From the NCBI GenBank assembly GCA_020631735.1, contig CM036231.1, positions 7,963,831 to 8,027,830 on the forward strand: a stretch of 64,000 nt of DNA, in the 5' to 3' direction. Positions 1-10,115 of the stretch are shown here, piece by piece (position 1 is the first letter of the stretch; each line of letters begins with the position of its first letter). A program made the translations under genes and the position numbers. Under the pieces are notes generated by a model, which ran no database searches, was not told the DNA's origin, and saw only the letters and a program-made list of their open reading frames with translations. The stretch is from Saccharum officinarum. Its lineage: Eukaryota > Streptophyta > Magnoliopsida > Poales > Poaceae.

Positions 1-3000
1 CTATTTGGTTCGCACCTTGTAAAAGAACCGACCAATTATACGAAATTAAGTAAGAAAATCACCCACCGAAGCAGATAATTTAGCAAACTTAAGCCCGTAT
101 AACCCGGTAGTCCGTGAAACCACGAAGGATTTCAAACTAATCAACATACAAACCAAGATCGTACAAGTTTTGCAGCCACAGTCACATATTACATAAAGTT
201 CGCAACATCAGTTGAATACATCAGAGTTTCGAACATAAAGTTATTACAAACCAAGTTCTTAACGAAATAGCGGAAGCAAATAGTTTTAAAACTACACACA
301 CTTTTAGTTCAGATACAGTGCCAGGAGGTAGTCATTTCCAACAAAAGCATCAGATAAGAAATATGGAGCGACCATTGCCCTTGGTCCTAGTTGTCACCCA
401 TCGCCGGGTACAGGCAGTTGATGCAATATTCGTAATACATCTGACCATCTGCAACAACAATGGGAACAACGCTCTGAGTACGAGAAAGTACTCAGCTAGA
501 CTTACCCGTCTTAAACCAAAATAAAATGACACCAAGGAGTATGCAAGACTTTTTTTTAGTGAACTAGCTAACTCATTTGTGAAAGAGCAATAAGCTATCA
601 TGAATAAACCATTTTAAGTACTTTGTATCATATTTATTATAACTATTAAGCTAGGTAAGCACCTGTGCTATAGCAATCACTTGATTAACCAATAACATCC
701 AGTTACCACTTGGATTTAGCAATTCCAACATCATCCATATAACCATCAGTGTTCTATCATAATTACTACGATGCCATAACTCGAGTCAAGTGCTCACTAT
801 TTAGGAGCGATGGCGATTCGAATCGATTCCTAACCAGCTGATGATTTATTCCTCACACAAACCACACTCACCGATCAAGTGAGCTACAGATCACTAATGA
901 CACTTTTCAGGTAAACATCGTGGGATAGCAATCATGGACCGCAATACCCAGGGACTACCTGACTACCAGGACGCACCTTGGACTCACTCTTTGCGTTCCA
1001 GTCTATCCCCCTTCGGCACTAGTCTATTAGCCTGAGTCTATCCTGGCCTAAATAGTGTCACGAGCTTCGCGGTCGAAAGGTACTTTATTCGGCTAGCTAA
1101 ATGTGAGGCATGCGTTCAACATGACAAGAGGGACGAGCAACGATCAGTCCTTAACTGACACAGACGGAAAACTAATAGCACCCCAGAACCCTGTCTAGTT
1201 GCCTCTAACTTTTTCGTCCGGTCTCCAATTATCTATCAACACATGGTTATTTACAGGATATCATCCATTCCATAGCTAAAGTATTCCAGTAACCACCTAT
1301 AATTACAGGTGACCGGAAATCACCGATCGCTACCGGTTTAAGAAGGGCTAAGCAGTTATTCGATTCTAAACTTAACAGGGTAAGTACATTGTAATGTAGG
1401 CAAGGATAGTGATAAATGCAGCAACGGTTTCACCCAACTCATATAACTTAATGCAACAATATATAAGACTCATATATATAAAAAATTGCTTTTATAAAGT
1501 AGGGGACTTAAAATACTCCGGGGCTTGCCTCGTTCGAAGGAACTGGGTTGGTGGTCCACACACTCAGGTAGATCCTCTTCTTGCTCGTCTACCTCTAGCA
1601 CCTCCTGTGCCTGGGTTTCTTGTGGATCGGACCCGGTCTTCTCTTACACTGCTACTAGCGCTTCCTCCTGCGATCCTGTATGATGCAAGTGTATAAGTAA
1701 ATATGCAAACGGTGCATCGGATGTGATGGCATGCGATGATCATGATGACATGATGTGCAGATGAACACATTGAGACCTTATTAGATAGCATAAAGGTAAA
1801 ACCTTTCTACAAGGTAGTTAACATCATCCGAGATCAGTCACTACAAATATATGTCATCTACTGCATTCTCTTCTACTACTAATTCCAGTTACTTTTACGC
1901 TAACTAACGTATAATCCTAACATAAGTGCTACTACACTTTATCAACACAACCACACTAACTTGTCAAATAACATCAGCAAGTGATTTGATGCTTCAAAGA
2001 TACACCAAAGCTTCATTATTAAACTAATTATACATAAAGAATATTACTTTATATTCAATTTAAACTAGGGTTACAAGAGCAACCTATATTTCTAGTGCGT
2101 GGAAAAATCTATGAAAATTACAGTAGCATAGCCCTACTCGAAATAGCCTACCATAAAATTTTCATGGCATTTGGATAAGTAAAACAGCCTACACAAAAAT
2201 AACAAGCTATGGCATATAAACGAGCATGAAAATACTTTGTACTATGAAAAGTATCAAACAACAGATTTAGTATTTTTCCCATGATCTACGTAGTAAACAA
2301 ACACTATACAAAAATTATCATATGCATGTTTTATGCAAATTTCTCTCTCTAGCAAAAATAACAAAAATCAACCAATAAAGGCACTTGAACTACACATCAA
2401 AATTTTTCTACAGAACATACATGACATATATTTTTCATACAAAGTGCATCACATAAGAAGCATAACAAAACTAGAATCATATTTTTCTGAGCTTCCTATG
2501 ATTTATTATGTATTTTCTAAAAAACAGCAATTACAAGAATTAAATAAAACCCTATATAAAAGTATCACAAATTTGACATGCAATATTTTTATACTATAGA
2601 TCTACTCCTAAGATGTTTACCAAAATTTGTTTCATCATTTTCGGAGCCATATTTTTCGAGTTATGAAATAAACAAGCATTTAACTATTTTCTGAAAAACC
2701 ATTTCTAAAATTCTTTTCCAAAAACGCGCGCTGAAATGCTAAGTACACTCGATGCAGTGCACCCACGCTAGCATAGAGAGACAGACAGGTGGGGCTTGCG
2801 AGTCAACCGGCCCCACATGCCAGCCACACCGTGACAGGGGAGGCTTGACCGGCCAGGATCTCGCCGTCGGCGAGGTCACCGGTGGTGAGGTCTTCACCAT
2901 CGCACTCTACTCTGCGAGGCGAACCGAGCAGACCTACCAAAGTGACCCAGGAGGCAAGGGAGCAAGATCGCCGTCACCAAAGGTAGAACGGTGGCACGGC

Positions 3001-4099
3001 TCAACGGCGACCGGCCATAGCCGGCCAAGAGACGGGACGGGGAGAGGCGCACGAGCACAGTGGGAGCAAGACGAACAAGATGCGCGCACAGAGAAGGGAA
3101 AAAGGGGAGCGGAAGGTAGGAGTCCATGGAGCGGAGTTCTCCGGTGAGCTCGGCCGGGGCTCCGGCGAGTGATTCCCGCGGAGAGGACGCTTACCACGGG
3201 AAGCTGAGGCAAGCGCGGGCTACGCGAGAGAGAGGCGGAGCTCGGAGCAAGACGGAGATGATGGCGGTGATCTGAGGTGGCAAGAACGGGAAACTCCGGC
3301 GAGTGCGCGCGCAGGTGTGGTGGAGGAGGCGGGCGCACGTGCTCTGCTGCTGCTGGCGAGAGGAGGAGTGAGCGAGTGCGGCAGGGCGAGCTAGGGCGCG
3401 GGTGAAGGCGAGTGCGGGCTGTGGGGGCCACTGGACGCCACCCGACCGACGTCGACGGTGTACGGTCGCCACGCGGCGATGGGCGCCTGAGCGCGGTCAG
3501 GACGCCGGTGCGCGGCGCGCGCGGGCGCACAGGCGAGCGCGCTGGCGCTAGCGCTGGGCTGGACCGGCTTGCGCGAGCGGGCCAGAAGGGAGGCACGCGA
3601 TCCAGTAAGAAAAGAAAAGCCTTTTCTTTATATTTTTTAATAAACAGTCCCAAATCTCCCATTTTGAGCATCAAAAATTCATTTTCAAAAGTTGACCTAA
3701 AAACAAAAGTTGTCCAAAATTTAATTCTCTACAACATTGCTTTAGGGCACATTTTGAAATTCCAAATAGATTTTGAAATGGGGATTCAAAGTTCATTTTA
3801 ATTCAAAACTCATTTTTCTAGGTTATTTTTAAAAGCAAAATTTGAGAAACTTTTGAATACAAAACTTGCTCCAAAATGTTTGCTAAACATTTCTAAGTTG
3901 TTTCTCTACTCAAACAAACACATACAAGGCATGACAAGCATCAACATAACCTTAAATCTATTGAAACAAAACATTACAATATGCATGTTTCAGAAATCTA
4001 TTTCAAATCATTATTTCATGTGATGCTTATGTGTGCATAATGATGATTGTGCTCATGATTTGCAAATTCTAATGCATGCTTAACACCTAGGGTGTTATA
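1..4099 (-). mobile_element. Long LTR-like region of a Ty3-gypsy type element, partial
   Basis: Read on the minus strand this block begins at 4099 with TATAACACCCTAGGTG, close to the TGTAACACCC start common to long-LTR grass gypsy elements, then runs through an AT-rich tract (about 3600-4090), a GC-rich block (about 2750-3600) and a long mixed tract to the window edge. The same order (TGTAACACCC, AT-rich, GC-rich) recurs at 35829-36730 on the plus strand. No gag or pol homology is visible, so this is probably an LTR or solo LTR whose far end lies outside the window. A 246-codon minus frame inside the GC-rich block (2934-3674) is Arg/Pro/Ser-rich low complexity and I do not regard it as a gene. 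Family assignment is inference. Confidence 0.45.
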
Positions 4100-4103
4100 C
4101 ACC

Positions 4104-4398
4104 TCCTCCTATTTGACACTCATTTGGAATACTAAATATAGACTAATTACGAAACTAATTGCACAGGTTGAGACTAATTTGCGAGACGAATCTATTAAAC
4201 CTAATTAGTCCATGATTTGACAATGTGGTGCTACAGTAAACTTATGCTAATGATGGATTAATTAGACTTAATAGATTCGTCTCGCGAATTAGTCATGACT
4301 TCTGTAATTAGTTTTATGATTATTATCAGAACACCCGATATAACACCTCATGTGACATCGATGTGACACCTCCTATATTTTAGTTCCTTAATCCAAAC
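4104..4398. mobile_element. MITE-like element with internal inverted repeats
   Basis: The block is AT-rich and contains an inverted pair: TTTGCGAGACGAATCTATTA near 4178-4198 and its complement TAATAGATTCGTCTCGCGAA near 4269-4289. I recognise the internal text (the GCGAGACGAATCTATTAA core, the CTGTAGCACCACATTGTCAAA stretch on the other strand) from a very abundant family of small nonautonomous DNA elements in grasses. One end reads TTTTAGTTCCTTAATCC near 4379-4395; the other end seems eroded or truncated against the LTR at 4099. No coding capacity. Superfamily not assigned. Confidence 0.55.
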
Positions 4399-4430
4399 AG
4401 TTGTAACTAGCGAGCGACCGGTAACATGCC

Positions 4431-4777
4431 CAGCTGGGTGGGTTTATGACGCACTACGGGTGGAACTCCACGATGGAGGCCATCACCGCTGAGCTACCAG
4501 TGGTGATGTGGCCCCACTTCATGGACCAGTTCCTGAACCAGAAGATGGCCGTGGAGGTGCTTTGCATCGGCGTCAGCGTTGGGATCACGGAGCTGCTGTT
4601 GTACCAGAAGGTGGAGAAGGAGATCGTGGTCGGTCGGAATGTGGTGGAGGAGGCCGTGAGGAGTGTGATGGGCGGTGGGCCTGCGCGCTGGCAGTCAGGG
4701 CCAGAGTGGCCATGCAGGAGGGCAGGTTGTCGCACCGCAACCTGCTGGATTTGGTCGGGTGCTTCGAGGTGTCATGA
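4431..4777 (+). pseudogene. UDP-glycosyltransferase 3' fragment (PSPG box), frameshifted
   Basis: The frame from 4431 reads GGFMTHYGWNSTMEA followed by PVVMWPHFMDQFLNQKM, which is the second half of the plant secondary-product glycosyltransferase (PSPG) box that binds the UDP-sugar. HYGWNS stands for the usual HCGWNS, and the D-Q pair near the box end contacts the sugar in this family. It continues as a typical UGT C-terminus (EKEIV, EEAVRSVMGGG) until about 4675, where the frame shifts; the shifted frame resumes a UGT-like tail (ALAVRARVAMQEGRLSHRNL) and stops at 4777. The first roughly 350 residues, including the acceptor-binding half, are absent and an in-frame stop lies just upstream of 4431. 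It is a broken 3' remnant, probably of the UGT73-like group, not expressed as an enzyme. Confidence 0.8.
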
Positions 4778-5172
4778 CCGAGACCACCAAAGGCGCGTGA
4801 AGCAACAGAGCGTGGTGAAGTTGTACTGCAGAGAAGGCACTATCGGATACGTTTAATTGTTTTCTATTTATTACTATAGTCTATAGGTGAGTGTCAACGC
4901 ATGGAGGAGGCCATGAGGAGTGTGATGGGCGGCGGGGAGGAGGCGGCTGGCCCGCGCGCTGGCGGTCAGGGCTAGAGCGGCCATGCAGGAGGGCAGGTCA
5001 TCACACCGCAACCTGCTGGATTTGGTTGGGCGCTTTGAGGTGTCATGGCCGAGACCACCAAAGGCGCGTGAAGCAACATAGCGTGGTGAAGGTGTGCTGT
5101 GGAGAAGGCGCTATCTGCTATGTTTAATTGTTTTCTATTTATTACTATGGTCTATAGCTGAGTGTCAACGCA
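4642..5172. repeat. Tandem duplication, about 260-bp unit
   Basis: Two adjacent copies, about 4642-4900 and 4901-5172. Both run from the GGAGGAGGCC of the UGT C-terminus through TTTAATTGTTTTCTATTTAT to GAGTGTCAACGCAT. Copies differ by scattered substitutions and an indel of about a dozen bases near 4676 / 4938, so the duplication is not recent. Confidence 0.8.
4901..5062 (+). pseudogene. Second copy of the UGT 3' end
   Basis: This is a duplicate of the last part of the preceding UGT remnant (EEAMRSVMGGGEEAAG, then the MQEGRSSHRNLLDLVGRFEVS-like tail in another frame). It carries a different indel and an in-frame TAG near 4973, and the terminal TGA of copy 1 is changed to TGG. It has no PSPG box. 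It exists only as part of the roughly 260-bp tandem duplication. Confidence 0.65.
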
Positions 5173-5180
5173 TTGCTATT

Positions 5181-5540
5181 GAAGAACATTTTTTATATGT
5201 GTGGGTGGTACATTTTTTTATCTGTTGAGGTGACATTCAATTGTTTTGGGTCCTCTTGTCAACCAAATTTTTTCCATACACTTACACGGTCTTATAGTTA
5301 TATTTACACCACCTTATTAATATTTTCCAATTGATTCTCCCAGTGTAATTTACTGGACAGTGTGGTGTAATTTGTGAATAACACAAATATATGCCAATTT
5401 TTTTAAAAATTCCAAATAATTTTATGGATTCTAGACATCAGAGAAATATATGTCAAATTATTCACAAATTATTCACAATTTTCAGAAAAATACAAAATAT
5501 TCACAACTTGTGGTGGGACCCACCCCACCTTATCCCTTCC
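5181..5540. other. AT-rich spacer, no feature seen
   Basis: Low-complexity AT-rich DNA with stretches such as ATTATTCACAAATTATTCACAA near 5457-5480. No reading frame, terminal repeat or RNA gene is recognisable. Confidence 0.5.
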
Positions 5541-5548
5541 CTTCCCCA

Positions 5549-5697
5549 ACCTAGGCAGCGGTGGCGGCTACCAAGGCTATGGCGGCTACCACAACCAGGG
5601 CGGCAACGACGGTGGGTACCAGAGCAGCAGCAAAGAGGCTACCTATGCCGCCCAGGCAATGACACTACTACCGGTCATGGGGACACGACTACTCTAG
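5549..5697 (+). pseudogene. Gly/Tyr-rich protein fragment
   Basis: One frame reads GGGYQGYGGYHNQGGND then GGYQSSSKEATYAAQA and stops near 5697. GGY/YGG repeats of this kind occur in plant RNA-binding, ALBA-like and cold-shock type proteins, but there is no RNA-binding domain here to decide which. No start codon or upstream domain is present in frame, so it looks like an exon remnant. The following 434-bp unit, also GC-rich at its start, has been duplicated. Confidence 0.3.
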
Positions 5698-5712
5698 CAA
5701 CGGCTGCTCCCT

Positions 5713-6580
5713 TGCCCCTGCCCCCAAGCCCATCGTCGTCGAGGACATGAACTTGTTCCCGCTGCTACCCGTCGTGGCTTCCTCGGTGGCCATGGCGACG
5801 ATGCGGATCCGACGAGGGAGATGGTCTGGCCGTGGATCCAGCGGCCACAAATTCGGTTGATGGAGGCGACGAAATCAACCGGTTGACATATAGCAATACT
5901 ATTTTTTTATAAGTCGAGTCGGTAGTACATTCAATGGAAACTGTCATGATATATTGATATCTATCATGATTTTTAGAAATGTTTGTACATGGCCTGATAG
6001 CTAATAAGTTCAAAATTATAGGCAAGGACGATTATAGGAATATCACTTATAGTTATGCAAAAATTATAGACTTTCCTTTTCGAGCCTATTTGGTTGACAT
6101 TGACCTGGCTAGTAAACTATGCACACTACGGTTGAGCGCATGCGAGTGCCCCTGCCCCCAAGCCCATCATCGTCGAGGAGATGAACTTGTTCCCGCTGCT
6201 ACCCGCCGCGGCTTCCTCAGTGGCCATGGCGACGATGCGGATCCGACGAGGGAGATGGTCTGGCCATGGATCCAGCGGCCACAAATTCGGTTGATAGAGG
6301 TGACGAAATCAACGGGTAGACATATAGCAATACTGTTTTTTTATAAGTTGAGTGGGTGGTATATTCAACAGAAACTGACATGATATGTTGATATCTATTA
6401 TGATTTTTAGAAATGTTTGTGCATGGCTTGATAGCAAATCAATTAAAAAATTATAGGCAAGGACGATTATAGGAATATCACTTATAGTTATGCAAAAATT
6501 ATAGACTTTCCTTTTCGAACCTATTTGGTTGACATTGACCTAGCTAGTAAACTATGCACACTACGGTTGTGCGCATGCGA
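5713..6580. repeat. Tandem duplication, 434-bp unit
   Basis: Copies 5713-6146 and 6147-6580 begin with TGCCCCTGCCCCCAAGCCC and end with CGGTTG(A/T)GCGCATGCGAG. Both hold a short GC-rich coding-like part (TTCCCGCTGCTACCC, GCCATGGCGACGATGCGG) followed by an AT-rich part. The copies differ at a modest number of positions. No intact frame spans either copy. Confidence 0.85.
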
Positions 6581-6827
6581 GTCATTTTAGTGTGTAAATG
6601 AGAGCTAGCAACCCATACAAAGACACCACCACATGCACAACGACTTCTAGGTTAACCTCTTCACGATTACTCATAACACATTACCTTAACAATGGTCTGC
6701 TACAAGAGAATGTTGAACAAAATGCATCCCACAAACAACCATGTATTAAACATTTAAAAAATGAGAGAAATGTGAAAATATTCTAGTAATGTCTGAATAT
6801 AATGAGCCATAGCATGTGTTTCGTTAA
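6581..6827. other. Spacer, no feature seen
   Basis: AT-rich DNA with only a 62-codon frame (6598-6786) that has no recognisable motif. Its last three bases, TAA at 6825-6827, are the left target duplication of the adjacent MITE. Confidence 0.4.
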
Positions 6828-6965
6828 GGCCTTGTTTGGATGCAGATTTGTTCATCTCAATCCACATATGTTGAAGTGGATTAGAGTGGAATTAAACTAA
6901 GTTCCTTTCCTATCCACTCCAACATATGTGAATTGAAGTGGATACACATGCATACAAACAAGGCC
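6828..6965. mobile_element. Tourist-like MITE, 138 bp
   Basis: Terminal inverted repeats GGCCTTGTTTGGATGCA (left) and its near complement TGCATACAAACAAGGCC (right) enclose a near-palindromic interior (CCACATATGTTGAAGTGGAT / ATCCACTCCAACATATGTG). The element is flanked by TAA at 6825-6827 and TAA at 6966-6968. A TAA/TTA duplication with GGCCTTGTTTG-type ends is characteristic of PIF/Harbinger-derived Tourist elements. No coding capacity. Confidence 0.85.
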
Positions 6966-6968
6966 TAA

Positions 6969-7370
6969 GAGAAAAACCTACCACCAATCTGAGAGAAAAC
7001 CCTTCAAGTGATGTTTTCTTCCTTTTTCTAGTCAAGTTATTTATGTAGATATCTAGAATTTAACAATCTTAGTTGCAAGTCAGTTCAGAACAAGCGACAC
7101 CATTCATGATTCAATATCTTTGACCTTGCAAATTCCAAGTGTTGTATTTCTTAAGTCAATAGTAATAGGCAGCCAGCCAGGCAAACAATCATCAGCACAA
7201 AATAAGAAGTCAATGATAGTGTACCTAGCTGTTACTATTGGCTTCGGAGTCACAAATCGCTTGGTGAATTGGTGTTGGCATCCCCTTTCGACAACCATTT
7301 TAGATCACCCCTCTATAGCTAGTAAATTTATTGGCAATGACTTATATACGGTCTTCCGTTTTAAGGGCCA
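6969..7370. other. Spacer, no confident feature
   Basis: Frames of 84 codons (plus, 7120-7374) and 64 codons (minus, 7104-7298) overlap here but show no motif I recognise. The sequence is moderately AT-rich and could be an exon remnant or intergenic. Confidence 0.35.
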
Positions 7371-7670
7371 ATGAATGGCCACCCGTGTGCAACTCCACCC
7401 GCGCGCACAACTCTCGACTCCCCACACACACACCCACCTCTCTCCCTCATCTTCGGCAACTTCCTCCCCAACTCTGGCGAGCTATCCAGCAGCGGCATGG
7501 ACTCTTCTATGCCCCCTCTCTCTTTCCTCGGCGACCTCCTCCCAACTCCAACGAGCGAATCTGGTGACGGCATGGAGTCTTCAGGTGGATCCGGCAGCGG
7601 ACATGGTGGATCCGATGGCGGCCATGGCGGATCCGACAAGGTATGTCCTCCTCCTGGATCTTTGAGCTAG
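7371..7670 (+). CDS. Possible exon, Gly/Ser-rich, 99 codons
   Basis: An ATG-started frame encodes a Pro/Thr-rich start then a Gly/Ser/His-rich C-terminus (SGGSGSGHGGSDGGHGGSDK). The frame covers the first units of the tandem repeat described at 7440-7985, and each unit contains GAGGTATGT or AAGGTATGT, a good 5' splice donor context. It could be the first exon of a host gene whose body was displaced by the copia insertion at 8052, or simply a low-complexity frame in repeat DNA. No domain is recognisable. Confidence 0.25.
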   Translation: MNGHPCATPPARTTLDSPHTHPPLSLIFGNFLPNSGELSSSGMDSSMPPLSFLGDLLPTPTSESGDGMESSGGSGSGHGGSDGGHGGSDKVCPPPGSLS

Positions 7671-7985
7671 GGTTTCGGCAACCTCCTTGCCTTCTCTGAC
7701 GAGCGGATGCGGCGATGACATGGAATCTTCAGGCGGATCCAGCGGCGGCCATGGTGGATCCGACGAGGTATGTCCTCCCCGTCCTTCTTGATCTCTAAGC
7801 TAGGGTTCCGGTGACCTCTTCCCCTACTCCGGCGAGCGGATCTGGCGACGGCATGGCATCTTCGGGCGGATTTGGCGGTGGACATGGCAGATCCGGCGAG
7901 GTATGTTCTCCTCCTCCTCTACCTAGATCTCCGAGCTAGGGTTTTGGCGAGCTCTTCCTCTTATCTTCACCAATTCCAGCGGGCT
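7440..7985 (+). repeat. Exon-like tandem repeat, units of about 115-148 bp
   Basis: Three clear units start at about 7555, 7703 and 7836, with a weaker one at about 7440. Each has, in order, GGCGAGCGGATCTGG-like, GCATGGA(A/G)TCTTC, GG(C/T)GGATCC, a GGACATGG(C/T)GGATCCG-like stretch, then AGGTATGT, CTCCTCCT and GAGCTAGGGTT(T/C)CGG. The last unit runs out shortly before the copia target site at 8047-8051. Confidence 0.75.
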
Positions 7986-8051
7986 CAGAAAGGGAAGTTT
8001 TGGTGAGGAAGGCATGCCAGGTGGTGGGGATGGTTGGAGGATGGTTAGGGG

Positions 8052-9694
8052 TGAAAGGATCAAGATGCCCAAGAGGAGGGGTGAATTGGGCTTTTCTAAA
8101 AATTAATTGCAAGAATTAAATCCTACAAGCCAAACTTCACCCCTAGTGCCTACTAGTGTTCCTTGTGATTCTACCGATAAAAGTTTTGCACCCTAAGTTC
8201 TAATCCTAGACTTAGCATGGCAATTCTAGGAAGGTAAACAAGCAATGAAAGTAATGCATGAAAGTAAATGCTTGAAAGTAAGGGTTAGGAACACGGTGAT
8301 GTTTTGCCGAGGTATCAGAGAGTCGCCACTCCCCACTAGTTCTCGTTGGAGCACCCGCGCAAGGGTGTAGCTCCCCCTTGATCTGCACAAGGATCAAGTG
8401 CTCTCTACGGGTTGATTATTTGACACTTCGTCACGACGAATCACCCAAAACCGCTCACAACTTGAGTTGGGTCACCCACAATCTCGTCGGATGATCACCA
8501 AACTCCCAATCACCACCAAACCGTCTAGGTGATGGCGATCACCAAGAGTAACAAGCTAGAACTCTCACTTGACCACAACAAGCCTAATGAGAAGATGGAT
8601 GCACACTTGCTACACTCTTGTCACTAGAGAGGATTCTCAAACTTTGATTCACAAATCTTTATCCTCACTAGGGCTCTTGCACTCCCTTGCACTCTAAAGG
8701 TGTTTCTCAGCTGAACAAATGAGCAAGAGACCTCTAAAGAGGTGGAGGGGATGTATTTATACACCCCTCAGTCAAAACCAACCGTTACCTTTCGAATCAG
8801 CAAAACACGCACTGACCGGACGCGCCTGTCGACATGATCGGACGCGCCGGTCAGGTGTAACGGTCGAAAACCGAAAGCTATGCTGAGTGACCGGACGCGC
8901 CGATCTGTGATGACCAGACGCGCCGGTCTGAGATGACCGGATGCGTCGATCAGGAATGATCGGACACGTCCGATCATGCAAGAGCTTACTGGGAAAATGA
9001 CCTGACGCACGACCGCGTCCGATCATAGGTGACCGGACGCGTCAGGTCACCATGGGACCTTACTGGAACGTGACCGGATGCGCCGATCACTTCACAATCG
9101 CGTTTGATTACGCTGTTTACCCTCTGGAACACGTGTCAAACTGACCACCGCGTCCGGTCCTCTCAAGGACCACGTCCGGTCGATCAGTTGAACCCGCAGT
9201 GAAGTGTTAGTACTGACCGGACGCGTCCGGTCATGACCAGGACCGCGTCCGGTCATAGGTAAACGGCTCAAACGTCTTTTAAACGCGATGCAACTTGAAC
9301 CAAGTTGCTTCCAACTGAACTCTGAGCTTTTCTCGAGCTACCTAGTGCTAAGTTTGACAAGTATGCACCACACCTAAACACAAGACTCACCTAGGTCAAG
9401 CTACTCGCTCATGCCCTCCTTTATAGTACGGTCAAAGGAAGAAACAAAGATCCTAACGACTATTCCAGATGTAACTCAACACCTTGACATCTGAAACTAG
9501 CCGTCCTTAAACTTGTCGTTGATCCTTTGAAAACCGAAACGATTTCCATTAAGGGACATGAATACCATATTGCCCAAAGCAGTCATCATCTCCATGACCT
9601 AACTTACCAACGTTTCTACAAAACACATGTTAGTCATGGTAATTATGCGTTGTCATCAATTGCCGAAATCAACACCGGGGCCTAGATGCTTTCA
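8052..9694 (-). repeat. Left LTR (3' LTR) of the large copia element
   Basis: 1643 bp, starts TGAAAGGATC and ends AGATGCTTTCA on the plus strand. It matches 19919-21562 along its whole length. A CG-rich motif array occupies about 8800-9262. The minus-strand TATA-like GTATAAATAC lies near 8751-8760. Overlapping frames here (80 and 84 codons, minus) come only from the motif array. Confidence 0.93.
8800..9262. repeat. LTR palindromic motif array (left LTR)
   Basis: Many copies of TGACCGGACGCG and GCGTCCGGTCA in both orientations; where they meet they form GACCGGACGCGTCCGGTC (about 9214-9231). Spacing is irregular, so it is a motif cluster, not a strict tandem repeat. Its CG-dense content contrasts with the surrounding LTR. 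Confidence 0.75.
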
Positions 9695-9708
9695 ATCTCC
9701 CCTTTTTT
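9695..9708 (-). other. Polypurine tract
   Basis: Minus-strand AAAAAAGGGGAGAT abuts the start of the left LTR (TGAAAGCATC in sense). It would prime plus-strand DNA synthesis. Its position beside the left LTR agrees with minus orientation. Confidence 0.85.
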
Positions 9709-10115
9709 GGTGATTGATGACAACACTTAGATTCAGAGGATATGAGTTGAGGTTTTTGATCATGCTTGGTTCACATAAGCATAAAGCTGTAAGCACAGAG
9801 GGTTAGTTATTGCTTATGTGTTCCAAGCCAACTGAGTATACTCATAAGATAAAACATGAAGAGTTAGTACACATAAAACATAGCTCATATGAAATCGAAG
9901 TAAGGCACGGAAGCACAACCTTATGAGCTAAACACCATTAAGAGACATAAAACATTAAGACATAGTCTCACACACTCATAGTCACACAATACAGGGCGAG
10001 AAAAGTAATCATGATGCATGAAAGTAGCACACACGAAAAACAAAACCCTCTATCACCACTCCCCCTGAATCTATGCTCTCTCTCCCCCCTTTGGCATCAA
10101 CCGCCAAAAACTAAT

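Noticed and set aside
2934..3674. 246-codon minus-strand frame in the GC-rich part of the first LTR
   Set aside because: Arg/Pro/Ser low complexity, overlapping frames on both strands, no motif; typical of GC-rich DNA lacking stops.
8800..9262. Possible CRISPR-like array
   Set aside because: Motif spacing is irregular, orientation mixed, and there are no uniform spacers or cas genes; it lies within plant retrotransposon LTRs.
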